Positions 35,760 through 44,079 of a stretch of DNA of 46,110 nucleotides are shown here, one piece after another. The position numbers and the translations under genes are program-made. The stretch is from Gammaproteobacteria bacterium (GTDB lineage: Bacteria; Pseudomonadota; Gammaproteobacteria; Burkholderiales; Nitrosomonadaceae): NCBI GenBank assembly GCA_030431985.1, contig JAUIIB010000020.1:1-46110 (forward strand), in the 5' to 3' direction. Every line of letters starts with the position of its first letter. Within the stretch, counting starts at the first letter, position 1. The notes under the pieces are model-generated. The model did no database searches and was not told the origin of the DNA. It saw nothing but the letters and a program-made list of their open reading frames with translations.

Positions 35760-36173
35760 GTGGTGTTTGGAAATAAGAATAAAACCAGTCTTCATAACCA
35801 TATTGAGACATTGGTAGGAGAACATACACAGATTACGGGCGATATAAATTTTAGCGGTGGTTTGCGTGTCGATGGGAAGATTAAAGGGAACGTAACCGCT
35901 GATGAGAATGAGCAGAGTACATTAGTGCTCAGTAATGCCGGTTATATTGAAGGGAAAATTCAAGTAGCTAGCGTACTCATTAATGGGACGGTGAAAGGGC
36001 CCATTCATGCGACGAAATATCTAGAATTACAGGAAAATGCCAAAATTCATGGTGATGTTTACTACGGCTCCATTGAAGTCAAACTTGGCGCATCTGTCGA
36101 TGGAAAAATGATCCATCAGAATAAACTTCAGTCCGATAAAATGGTCACATTAATACCTGCTGCGCCTGAGTAA
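35760..36173 (+). CDS. bactofilin
   Basis: 137-residue bactofilin, a cytoskeletal protein that polymerises without nucleotides. The core (about 20-120) is a right-handed beta-helix built from short hydrophobic-glycine repeats such as TQITGDINFSGGLRVDGKIKG, SVLINGTVKGPIHATKYLEL and KIHGDVYYGSIEVKLGASVDG, flanked by short disordered ends. Start is GTG at 35760 or the directly following GTG at 35763; AAGGAG stands close upstream and its spacing favours 35763. Placed between a membrane coiled-coil protein and erpA, with peptidoglycan genes (M23 peptidase, anmK) on the opposite strand nearby. Confidence 0.93.
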   Translation: MVFGNKNKTSLHNHIETLVGEHTQITGDINFSGGLRVDGKIKGNVTADENEQSTLVLSNAGYIEGKIQVASVLINGTVKGPIHATKYLELQENAKIHGDVYYGSIEVKLGASVDGKMIHQNKLQSDKMVTLIPAAPE

Positions 36174-36226
36174 CGGGAGTAAAGGCTTTATGTTAATTTG
36201 ACTATGATCGTCTAAACAATATATTT

Positions 36227-36601
36227 ATGCATAAAAAAATATCGACCGAATTTGGCGTTTCTGATTCAGAACAACAGCCCATTATTTTTACTGAGAATGC
36301 CGCAAATAAAGTCAAACAATTGATTATTGAAGAAGGTAATCAGGCGTTGAAACTAAGAGTATTTGTGAGTGGTGGCGGTTGTTCGGGGTTCCAATATGGT
36401 TTTACATTTGATGAATCGGCAAACGAAGATGATATGGTTATGGAGAAAAACGGCGTGCAGTTATTAGTCGACTCTATGAGTTTCCAGTATTTAATGGGTG
36501 CTGAAATAGATTATCAGGAAAATATACAGGGCGCTCAGTTTGTAATCAAAAATCCCAGTGCGGCAAGTACTTGTGGATGCGGCTCATCCTTCTCAATTTA
36601 A
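36227..36601 (+). CDS. erpA: iron-sulfur cluster insertion protein ErpA
   Basis: 124-residue A-type Fe-S carrier. The three ligand cysteines are C52 ([11 protein letters not shown]) and C116/C118 ([11 protein letters not shown]). ErpA-like features are the N-terminal [13 protein letters not shown] and the [19 protein letters not shown] segment. It transfers clusters to apo-proteins. Its 3' end faces the 3' end of anmK. Confidence 0.93.
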   Translation: MHKKISTEFGVSDSEQQPIIFTENAANKVKQLIIEEGNQALKLRVFVSGGGCSGFQYGFTFDESANEDDMVMEKNGVQLLVDSMSFQYLMGAEIDYQENIQGAQFVIKNPSAASTCGCGSSFSI

Positions 36602-36652
36602 TCTGGTAATTAACGTCTGCAATTTCAAGTGTTTGCCAAGTGCTCTTCGTGA

Positions 36653-37756
36653 CTATGCATAATAGACGGCACCTAGTATACGTTCGCCTCTTGCGCCTGT
36701 AACGGCAGGTACATTGCCCGATCGTTTCAAAATGGTTTGCTGTGCCAACCATGCAAAGGCACATGCCTCTACCCAGTCAGCTTGTACACCTAATTCGTCT
36801 GTCAGTTTGATTCTCTTAGAGGGAAGCGCGCTTTTCAAATGATTGACCAGGTGTGAATTGTGCGCGCCACCACCACATAGATATATTTCATCGGTTGATG
36901 GATAAAAAGTATCGATTGCATGCGCTATTGATGCAATTGTGAGGTGCATTAATGTTGCTTGAACATCTTCTGCTTTTTCATTTCCACGCAAATGGTTTCT
37001 AAGCCAATTATCGTTAAATAAATCTCTTCCTGTACTTTTAGGTGGTGGTTTGGAAAAAAAATCGTTCGATAACAGTTTTTCAAGTAAATCTGAAATAACC
37101 TGACCGGTAGCAGCCCAATCGCCATTATTGTCATACTGGTTACCAGTATGTTGGCGGCACCATGCATCCATAAGCATGTTGCCGGGGCCGCAGTCAAATC
37201 CGCTGATATCAACTCCTCTAGGGCTGATATAGGTTATGTTAGCAATACCTCCAATATTAACAATGACACGATGAGCCTTGGAGTCCATAAATACTGCTCT
37301 GTGAAAGGCAGGTACCAATGGTGCGCCTTGGCCGCCAGCTGCAATATCACGATTTCTAAAGTCGGAAACGACGGTTATGCCGGTTAATTCAGCCAATAGT
37401 GCAGCGTTGACAAGTTGTATTGAGTAGCCGTTGCCTACCGTAGGACAGTGTCGGATAGTTTGGCCATGACAGCCGATGGCTGTAACGCTAGAAGCTAAAA
37501 TTTTAGTGTGTTTCAGCAAGTCGGTGATTGCCTCGGCGTAGCAATGGGCTAATTGATTACTCGTTAATGCGGCTTTATTTAGCTCATCATTACCAGGGTG
37601 GTGTAATGCGAGCAAGTCCGATTTGAATGCTTCGTTAAAAGGTAAGAAAACAGTGCCAATAAATACGGGTTTGTTGGATTTAAAATCAATAAGTGCGGTA
37701 TCAATCCCATCTAGGCTGGTACCGGACATAATGCCGATAAAATAAGTCGAGTCCAA
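36653..37756 (-). CDS. anmK: anhydro-N-acetylmuramic acid kinase
   Basis: 367-residue peptidoglycan-recycling kinase converting 1,6-anhydro-MurNAc to MurNAc-6-phosphate. It begins with the ATP-binding GIMSGTSLDGIDTALID, then IGCHGQTIRHCP, VNIGGIANITYI, and FDCGPGNMLMDAW. EIYLCGGGAHN lies near the end. The start is a TTG at 37754-37756 without a clear ribosome site; it places the conserved YFIGIMSGTS at residue 5 as usual. It follows the M23 endopeptidase gene by 31 bp in the same direction, a pairing that makes sense for wall turnover. Confidence 0.94.
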   Translation of the reverse strand: MDSTYFIGIMSGTSLDGIDTALIDFKSNKPVFIGTVFLPFNEAFKSDLLALHHPGNDELNKAALTSNQLAHCYAEAITDLLKHTKILASSVTAIGCHGQTIRHCPTVGNGYSIQLVNAALLAELTGITVVSDFRNRDIAAGGQGAPLVPAFHRAVFMDSKAHRVIVNIGGIANITYISPRGVDISGFDCGPGNMLMDAWCRQHTGNQYDNNGDWAATGQVISDLLEKLLSNDFFSKPPPKSTGRDLFNDNWLRNHLRGNEKAEDVQATLMHLTIASIAHAIDTFYPSTDEIYLCGGGAHNSHLVNHLKSALPSKRIKLTDELGVQADWVEACAFAWLAQQTILKRSGNVPAVTGARGERILGAVYYA

Positions 37757-37787
37757 AGATTGAGGCGTCTTGAGTGGGAATAAGTAA

Positions 37788-39149
37788 TTAATTTAGCGAA
37801 GCAAGATACAAATTACGCATGATATCCAATCGCGCAATTAATGAGGCGGCTTGGTTTTGGAAAGCAGAGGCGTCTTTCTTGGCAATTGGTGGTGCTGTAG
37901 GCAGGATAACTTTTGCTGGATCCCGTTGTACACCATTGACACGTAATTCATAGTGCAAATGTGGGCCTGTTGCCATACCGGTCATACCGACATAGCCAAT
38001 AATATCGCTTTGATTAACGCGTGATCCCTTTTTTAATCCTTTGGCAAAATTGGATAAATGACCATAAGCGGTCTCATATTGATCATTATGTTTAACAATA
38101 ATAAGTTTACCGTAACCGCGTTGCGTACCGATATATTTTATGACGCCGTTGGCCGTCGTTTTTATTGGTGTGCCTCTTGGGGCGGCATAATCAATGCCTT
38201 TGTGGGCGCGCCATTTTTTGAGAACAGGATGAAATCGTTTCTTGCTGAAACCAGAACTGATACGCGAAAAATCAAGCGGTGCTTTTAAAAAAGCTTTGCG
38301 TAAACTTTCTCCTGTGGGTGTGTAATAACCGGAACTACCATTAGATGACTCAAAGTGTATCGCCTGGTATATTTTGTTCCGATTGGCAAACTCAATGGCA
38401 AGCACTTTGCCGTTTTTAGTAAATTCACCATCATTATCCATGAGTGTTTCATACACTACTGTGAAGCGGTCGCCTCGACGTAAATCTCTGTAAAAATCGA
38501 TTTCGGAAGCCAGTATGTCGATCATTTGAACAGCGATGGCATTGGGAATACCCGCATTATCCGCTGCGGCGAAAAGTGAACTGTTTACAGTGCCTGATTT
38601 CATCTGTATCTGAGATTCAAGCTCAATTTTTTGCTCGGAAATCTGATAGGCTTGTTCCGCTTTTTCTATGAGAAACAACTCTTCATTGCCAAACAAGTAA
38701 CGCAATGATTGTAAGTTGCCATCTGAAGTTGTTTGTGCGTGGATAATTTTTCCTGGTCTCAGCTGGCGCATTGCGCGACTGTCACGTGCAGTACGCATAA
38801 AATCAATCTTGTCTTGTTGATTGATATCTAAACGTTCTAGAATGGCAGCAATCGTATCACCTCGGCGGATTGTTTCGTGCCGCCAAAACAAGTTTTCTGT
38901 TGTGGACTCCAGTTCAGGCAAAATTTCCGGTAAATATAAATCTCGGACCACTTTCTTGATGTGAACTTCCTGGAGAGGAGCTGCGCTTGGTGCTATGCCG
39001 AATGCGGTGACAAAACCAAATAAAGGAATGGTTGATAATACAATTAACCAGTGGAGTGTTTTTTTTGTTAATTTTGATGGCTTTTGAGCTAGAATATTCG
39101 ATCGGCCGCGTACTGGCACATAATATTGACGTACTGGCGTATATCGCAT
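37788..39149 (-). CDS. M23 family metallopeptidase (MepM-like murein endopeptidase)
   Basis: 453 residues: cytoplasmic N-terminus, one TM (about 31-53), a LysM-like/OapA region (about 90-170, RRGDTIAAILERL), and a C-terminal LytM peptidase domain (about 325-425). Zn ligands are present as HKGIDYA (H and D) and HLHYELR, with GYGKLIIVKHN and TGMATGPHLHYE typical of active MepM. It should cleave peptide cross-links in peptidoglycan from the periplasmic side. An AGGAGA ribosome site lies upstream. It is divergent from tyrS and in tandem with anmK. Confidence 0.93.
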   Translation of the reverse strand: MRYTPVRQYYVPVRGRSNILAQKPSKLTKKTLHWLIVLSTIPLFGFVTAFGIAPSAAPLQEVHIKKVVRDLYLPEILPELESTTENLFWRHETIRRGDTIAAILERLDINQQDKIDFMRTARDSRAMRQLRPGKIIHAQTTSDGNLQSLRYLFGNEELFLIEKAEQAYQISEQKIELESQIQMKSGTVNSSLFAAADNAGIPNAIAVQMIDILASEIDFYRDLRRGDRFTVVYETLMDNDGEFTKNGKVLAIEFANRNKIYQAIHFESSNGSSGYYTPTGESLRKAFLKAPLDFSRISSGFSKKRFHPVLKKWRAHKGIDYAAPRGTPIKTTANGVIKYIGTQRGYGKLIIVKHNDQYETAYGHLSNFAKGLKKGSRVNQSDIIGYVGMTGMATGPHLHYELRVNGVQRDPAKVILPTAPPIAKKDASAFQNQAASLIARLDIMRNLYLASLN

Positions 39150-39315
39150 GCTGAAGGATCTCCTTTTTACATTAATTCATGTTATGTAGCAGGCATAAAT
39201 TCCCCAGATTTTAACATGATAAATTGGTGGCGTTATAGAGCAGTACACTAACAAATTGTAATATTGATAACCCAAGTAACTAACTTACTGTTGTAACTAA
39301 ATAAAGAATTTTGTT

Positions 39316-40518
39316 GTGAATAAAACGATAAGTCAGCATATTGAAATTATAAAATTTGGCAGTCATGAACTATTAATTGAAAAAGAGCTGGAAATCAAGC
39401 TTAATTCTGGCAAACCGTTACGCGTAAAAGCGGGATTTGATCCTACAGCGCCTGATCTGCATCTCGGTCATGCCGTTTTGCTTAATAAGTTGCGGCAGAT
39501 TCAGGAGCTTGGGCATCGTGTTCTGTTTTTGATTGGTGATTTTACCGGAATGATCGGCGATCCAAGCGGTAAAAACGCGACACGTCCGCCGTTGACGCGT
39601 GAACAAGTCGTTGAAAACGCCCAGTCTTATACTGATCAGGTGTTCAAAATACTACATCCAGATCAAACCGAGATTGTGTTTAATTCAACCTGGATGAGTA
39701 AGTTTGACGCAACGGATATGATTCGATTGGCTTCAACCTACACGGTGGCGCGTATGTTGGAGCGTGATGATTTTGAGAAGCGTTATCGAAACAATCAGCC
39801 TATTGCTATCCACGAGTTTTTATACCCGTTAGTTCAAGGTTATGATTCAGTTGCATTAAAGGCTGATCTAGAACTGGGTGGGACTGACCAGAAATTTAAT
39901 TTGCTGGTGGGGCGCGAACTGCAAAGACATTTTGGACAACCTCAGCAGTGTATTTTGACTATGCCGTTATTAGAAGGGCTGGATGGCGTCAACAAAATGT
40001 CAAAATCGTTGAATAACTATGTCGGTATTACCGAGAGTGCAAAAGAAATTTTTGGTAAGTTAATGTCTGTTTCGGATCAGTTGATGTGGCGTTACATTGA
40101 ATTGCTTTCGTTTGAATCGATTGAAACGATACAGCAATGGAAACGGGAAGTCGAAGCGGGCCGTAATCCAAGGGATGTTAAGGTTATTTTCGCGCAGGAG
40201 ATCGTGGCGCGATTTCATAGCCGCATAAAAGCCGAGTCTGCGTTGATTGATTTTGAAGCGCGTTTCAGACGTGGTGCATTGCCGGATGAAATTCCTGAAA
40301 AATCGGTTCGGACTGATGACGGCGACCTATTGTTGACGCAGCTATTGAAGCAAGCCGAATTAACAGCCAGCACTAGCGAAGCACAGCGTATGATCACTCA
40401 GGGCGCTGTAAAAGTAAATGGAGAAAAGGTGGAAGACAAGGCAACAAGAATCCAGCATGGAGAGACTATTGTTGTGCAAGTTGGTAAACGAAAATTTGCC
40501 AAAGTGACCGTTCTCTGA
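39316..40518 (+). CDS. tyrS: tyrosyl-tRNA synthetase
   Basis: 400-residue class-I synthetase. HIGH-like motif is PDLHLGHA (H49-H52), KMSKS is at 227-231, and an S4 RNA-binding domain closes the protein ([22 protein letters not shown]). [13 protein letters not shown] and [13 protein letters not shown] are typical of the long bacterial TyrRS type. Start is GTG at 39316. Ends 32 bp before a strong hairpin. Confidence 0.97.
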   Translation: MNKTISQHIEIIKFGSHELLIEKELEIKLNSGKPLRVKAGFDPTAPDLHLGHAVLLNKLRQIQELGHRVLFLIGDFTGMIGDPSGKNATRPPLTREQVVENAQSYTDQVFKILHPDQTEIVFNSTWMSKFDATDMIRLASTYTVARMLERDDFEKRYRNNQPIAIHEFLYPLVQGYDSVALKADLELGGTDQKFNLLVGRELQRHFGQPQQCILTMPLLEGLDGVNKMSKSLNNYVGITESAKEIFGKLMSVSDQLMWRYIELLSFESIETIQQWKREVEAGRNPRDVKVIFAQEIVARFHSRIKAESALIDFEARFRRGALPDEIPEKSVRTDDGDLLLTQLLKQAELTASTSEAQRMITQGAVKVNGEKVEDKATRIQHGETIVVQVGKRKFAKVTVL

Positions 40519-40550
40519 GTTAGTTGTTACATTTTGCCGTTGTTAAACGA

Positions 40551-40586
40551 TAAGAACCACACACCGAGAGAGGTGTGTGGTTCTTA
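40551..40586. terminator. hairpin after tyrS, possibly bidirectional
   Basis: A 15-bp perfect stem (TAAGAACCACACACC paired with GGTGTGTGGTTCTTA) around a 6-nt GAGAGA loop. There is no long T-run on either side, but its place between the ends of tyrS and the convergent pseudogene suggests it stops transcription from both. Confidence 0.7.
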
Positions 40587-40628
40587 CAGATTACATGCAC
40601 TTTTATTTACGGTACAGCATGCAGTTGT

Positions 40629-41560
40629 CTATCCGTTAAACCATCTTTCCATACCGGCCAGACTAACTATGGCATCATCCGTAGTAGCCGTATTGTCGGT
40701 CGTGGCGATGGTGCCGGCGAATATCGCATCTGAGAAATTGTTATCACCATTTGGATCTGGATCAACTACAACCAGGCGGTTGGAGTTTATTCGTTACATA
40801 GGCATAGTATCCGCCGTCTGACTTAGTGCCAAAGTTGACGCCGTGACAACCGGAGTCGCAAGGCAGCATCGCTACAACACGATATCCAGGCTGGTATCGA
40901 CCAGAGTGATCGTACCATCCGTATTCGCGGTGACACAACCCGTCCTGTTGGATCAACCGGAGTTTGAATAGGAAAAACACCGGCAGTGACCAGTCCATCG
41001 CCATCTCTATCCTTCAATTTGTCAGGACCGGTGGGACTGACCGGGTCATAATCAGCAATCAAATTGATAAATGGTTTGCCGCCATTTGCAGCCAGAGGGA
41101 TTGGACTGCTTTCAAAATCATAAATGCTTAATGAATCATCCAGCAGATTAGAGGTATATATTTTGTTATTGCCAACGCCGATAGCGATTGGATGCGGGCC
41201 GTGTGGGACATTACCACCTGCTGTGGGTCGTGTTAGAATCTGGCCGGTATTACTGTCATGGCATGAGAAGGTGAATCACCGATTTGAATAGTGTCAATCA
41301 GCAGCCCGTTGGTTTGCTTAATAAACGTCAGTTTGTTGTCAAACTACTGTATTTGAAAAACAGTTGTCTGATTACGGTCAACCCACATGTTATGCGGGTG
41401 ATTCATGTTGGTTGATGGTAGCGAAATTTTACGCTTAATGGTCTAGTTGGTCGTATTCAGTACCGTGACGGCTCCGGAGTATGTGTGTTCTTTATCGTTC
41501 AATAATCAGCATATTATGGGCCACTGTAAAGGTTGATAAAATTTGCTGAATTGCCATAAA
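40629..41560 (-). pseudogene. decayed YncE/YVTN-type beta-propeller protein gene
   Basis: Reading the minus strand from about 41560 to the stop at 40629 gives successive pieces of one beta-propeller protein in changing frames: NMLIIE, SGAVTVLNTTN, NHPHNMWVDRNQTTVFQ, FDNKLTFI, VPHGPHPIAIGVGNNKIYTS, LIADYDPVSPTGPDKLKDRDGD, TANTDGTITLVDTSLDIV, VAMLPCDSGCHGVNFG, YYAYVTNK and NRLVVVDPDPNGDNNFSD. TAG stops interrupt the frame at 41443-41445 and 41344-41346. Frame changes are needed near 41250, 40935, 40875 and 40785. The piece order is colinear, so this is a decayed gene and not a random match. It lies downstream of the DUF4331/TPR/HupE genes in the same direction and was probably the fourth gene of that unit. 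A CxxxCH is preserved in CDSGCHG. The 5' end with signal peptide is not recognisable. Confidence 0.85.
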
Positions 41561-41615
41561 ATCTAAATCAATTTATCGATTAATCGGGTATGCCGTTTGA
41601 GTTTTCTATCACTTT

Positions 41616-42761
41616 TTATATCCATTCCAATACCTTCCACTCTATCGCCATACTTCTTTCTACCAACCAAATACATGCAATCAGTGCAATTAAAACTGAG
41701 CCGAAATGCAGCACATACCGTTGATAAAATCCGGTGCGGCGTATTAAAAATGCCAGTGGGACAAACAGGCCGACAATGGCGATTTGTCCAATTTCCACGC
41801 CTAAATTAAATCCGGCAAGCGCTAAAGCCAGTGATTGTCCAGGTAAACCCAGATCGATCAATACCGAGGCAAAGCCTAATCCATGGATCAGTCCGAACAC
41901 AAACGTCATTACCCATAAACGGTTGGAAATAACCGGATAGAGGTTATGCAATGCGGCCAGCAGCACCGATACGGCAATAACCGATTCTACCCAGCGTGTA
42001 GGCAGGCTCACTAAGCCGAACACGGCCAAACATAAGGTGATGGAATGGGCAATGGTAAAAGCGGTGACAATCTTGAACACTTCCCATAATGCTAAGCGTA
42101 ATGAATGTTGAGGCAACCAGTTTCCGGCCTGCCAGCATAATACAGCAGGCAGCAGCAGGCTGATCAGAAAAAGAATGTGATCGAAGCCTATCCAGATATG
42201 CCACACACCTTCTTGTCCGAATTGTAGAAATTCACGCCATGGGGTGCTTTTTTTGAGGTCTAGACGGATTTTTCGTTGTTCGGGACTGAATACAGCCGTT
42301 TGCACCTGACCGTTGGCATCGACTTGCAGTAGTCCTCGGTGCAGCGAATCCAGATCGAACAGCAAGTCGTATGCAACTTCGAACATATCAATGGCGTCCG
42401 TGCAGATTACAGTAAAGCGCAATACCGTGTAAGTTCCGTCCGTATGGTGATCGACCAAATGCTCGGGAATTTGAGGCTGGCAGCGTGCACCATTACCGTA
42501 TACTTGCAAACGGGACAGTGCATATTCGTTAACAGCTTGATGCCGGGCGCGCAATTCGCCCCACGTAATTCGCCCATCACTGTTATCATCCAGACCAATG
42601 GCATAATCCAGGTCGCGCAATGCTATATCCCATTGTCCTTGAATGATATTTTTATCTATTGTGAAACGCAAATAACTGTCGCTGGCCTTATGCGCCATAG
42701 CGAGTCCGCAAAACACAGTAAATACGCTGCCGAGGAAAAAAAGAATGATCCTGAGCTTCAT
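41616..42761 (-). CDS. HupE/UreJ-like membrane protein with N-terminal EF-hand region
   Basis: 381 residues: signal peptide (ending AMA), then a periplasmic domain of about 160 residues containing a canonical EF-hand loop D58-DNSDGRITWG-E69, and a C-terminal six- to seven-TM HupE/UreJ-2-type region (from about 185, with HIWIGFDHILFLISLLLPA and GLIHGLGFASVLIDLGLPG). The HxxGFDH and HGLGFA histidines are the family's putative metal-binding sites, as in nickel/cobalt permease relatives. The N-terminal ATG overlaps the TGA of the TPR gene (ATGA). Related long HupE/UreJ proteins are often annotated without tested function; a metal or ion transport role is inference. Confidence 0.82.
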   Translation of the reverse strand: MKLRIILFFLGSVFTVFCGLAMAHKASDSYLRFTIDKNIIQGQWDIALRDLDYAIGLDDNSDGRITWGELRARHQAVNEYALSRLQVYGNGARCQPQIPEHLVDHHTDGTYTVLRFTVICTDAIDMFEVAYDLLFDLDSLHRGLLQVDANGQVQTAVFSPEQRKIRLDLKKSTPWREFLQFGQEGVWHIWIGFDHILFLISLLLPAVLCWQAGNWLPQHSLRLALWEVFKIVTAFTIAHSITLCLAVFGLVSLPTRWVESVIAVSVLLAALHNLYPVISNRLWVMTFVFGLIHGLGFASVLIDLGLPGQSLALALAGFNLGVEIGQIAIVGLFVPLAFLIRRTGFYQRYVLHFGSVLIALIACIWLVERSMAIEWKVLEWI

Positions 42762-43984
42762 GATAATTGCCTCACAAGTGTGTCAAGTTTGCTATCCTCC
42801 AGATTGACAGATTTTAGCCAATCGATAACGGGTTGTGCCGTTGCTCGATCATTACATTGCAAAGCGGCTTCCAACAGAATACGTGCGTCTTTGGGTTCGC
42901 GATGTAACTGCCAATTTTCCATTGCCAGTTTTAACGCTTTCTGGGGTTGATGCAGAAGATGCAGCATGAATTGTGCTTCTTCCCGCAGGTGTCGCATCTC
43001 TCCGCGCAAACGACTGGCGGCAAACCGTGCTTTAAGTGTTTCGGTGGATTTCTCAAATTCAGGTGCATTCAGTTGTTGTGCCGCAATTGTTTGGCGCAAC
43101 AACAAGCTATCAGATTGAACGGCCTGTTTCAGTAGGGTTTGCACGTTCTCGGGTTGATTTTGATCCAGCAAGAAATCACTGTAAGCACCCAGTAGATAAG
43201 CATCCTGATGGTTAACTGCGAGTGCCGCCTGAAAATAACTTTCGGCTTCCGAGTTTTTTTCGAGACGTGCGGCGGTTTCAGCCAGTATTGTCAATACCCA
43301 GAGTTTTTCCTGAGGTGCAAAAGCATTTTCTACCCGGATTATCTTTTGCAAGGCCTTATAGCTCTCAGAGGCACGGCCGTTCAAGCTGGATACGCTGGCA
43401 ATACATGCCGTTGCAAGAAAATCGAGTTTTAAATGGTATAGCGGCAGGCAACTGCGGTAAGCTGCCGGGTAATCTCCAAGTGCTTGGTAGACCGCGGCTT
43501 GTATCAACCATCCTTGAGTATTGGCAGGCTGTTCCTGTAGAGCCTGATTCAGATCACTGAGCGCGTCTGTAAAATCATGCTGGCGTTGCCGCAAGATTGC
43601 CCGCAAAATCAGAACATCCGGCGGCGGCAGCGCCATGTTCCACCAGGGTTGCAGTGCAGCCTGGGCATAACCTTCGTAGCGCGGATCAGCCATTGTCCGG
43701 CCCATTTGCAGATATCCACGTGCCAACTCGACAGCACGTACCAAATCATCCGGAGAATTAGACAGGTCGATACGCAACTGGCGCAAGGATTGAATACGCG
43801 AATCGCTTGTCGTCGGTAGTATTTGTAATATTACGGAGTCTTGATCAGGAATATAAGGTTCCGCGTACACTATAGATACTGAAATAATCTGGCAAAGTAT
43901 GGCTAAATAGAATTTCAGGAAATGGGCCTGTTTATTTATTACAGCGTAAGTAGCGGTTGCAACGTAATGGCAAAATATATACAT
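42758..43984 (-). CDS. exported TPR protein
   Basis: A hydrophobic export segment (about 20-42, ending VYA) is followed by helical repeats of the tetratricopeptide type (for example ALSDLNQALQEQPANTQGWLIQAAVYQALGDYPAAYRS split over repeats, and SEAESYFQAALAVNHQDAYLL). The start is placed at Met 43984 (about 408 residues), about eight bases after AAGG; an upstream in-frame ATG at 44032 would fall within an inverted repeat and has no ribosome site. TPR proteins are usually scaffolds; here it lies between DUF4331 and HupE/UreJ-like genes with translational coupling to the latter, so it may organise or assist these envelope proteins. Confidence 0.8.
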   Translation of the reverse strand: MYIFCHYVATATYAVINKQAHFLKFYLAILCQIISVSIVYAEPYIPDQDSVILQILPTTSDSRIQSLRQLRIDLSNSPDDLVRAVELARGYLQMGRTMADPRYEGYAQAALQPWWNMALPPPDVLILRAILRQRQHDFTDALSDLNQALQEQPANTQGWLIQAAVYQALGDYPAAYRSCLPLYHLKLDFLATACIASVSSLNGRASESYKALQKIIRVENAFAPQEKLWVLTILAETAARLEKNSEAESYFQAALAVNHQDAYLLGAYSDFLLDQNQPENVQTLLKQAVQSDSLLLRQTIAAQQLNAPEFEKSTETLKARFAASRLRGEMRHLREEAQFMLHLLHQPQKALKLAMENWQLHREPKDARILLEAALQCNDRATAQPVIDWLKSVNLEDSKLDTLVRQLS

Positions 43985-44021
43985 TTTCATCACCTTTAAC
44001 TTTTGTAATTGAGATGACTTG

Positions 44022-44052
44022 CCTTCACCCATCCAATCCGGTTAGGTGAAGG
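44022..44052. repeat. hairpin between the DUF4331 and TPR genes
   Basis: CCTTCACC (44022-44029) and GGTGAAGG (44045-44052) form an 8-bp perfect stem with a 15-nt loop in the 95-bp gap between the two genes. With no T-run it may stabilise the 3' end of the DUF4331 message or reduce expression of the downstream genes. Confidence 0.55.
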
Positions 44053-44079
44053 GTTTTATACATTTCCTGTGAAACGCTG

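Noticed and set aside
42339..42950. 203-codon open frame on the + strand
   Set aside because: It is antisense to the HupE/UreJ-like and TPR genes, has no protein-like composition or domain, and both minus-strand genes have clear motifs.
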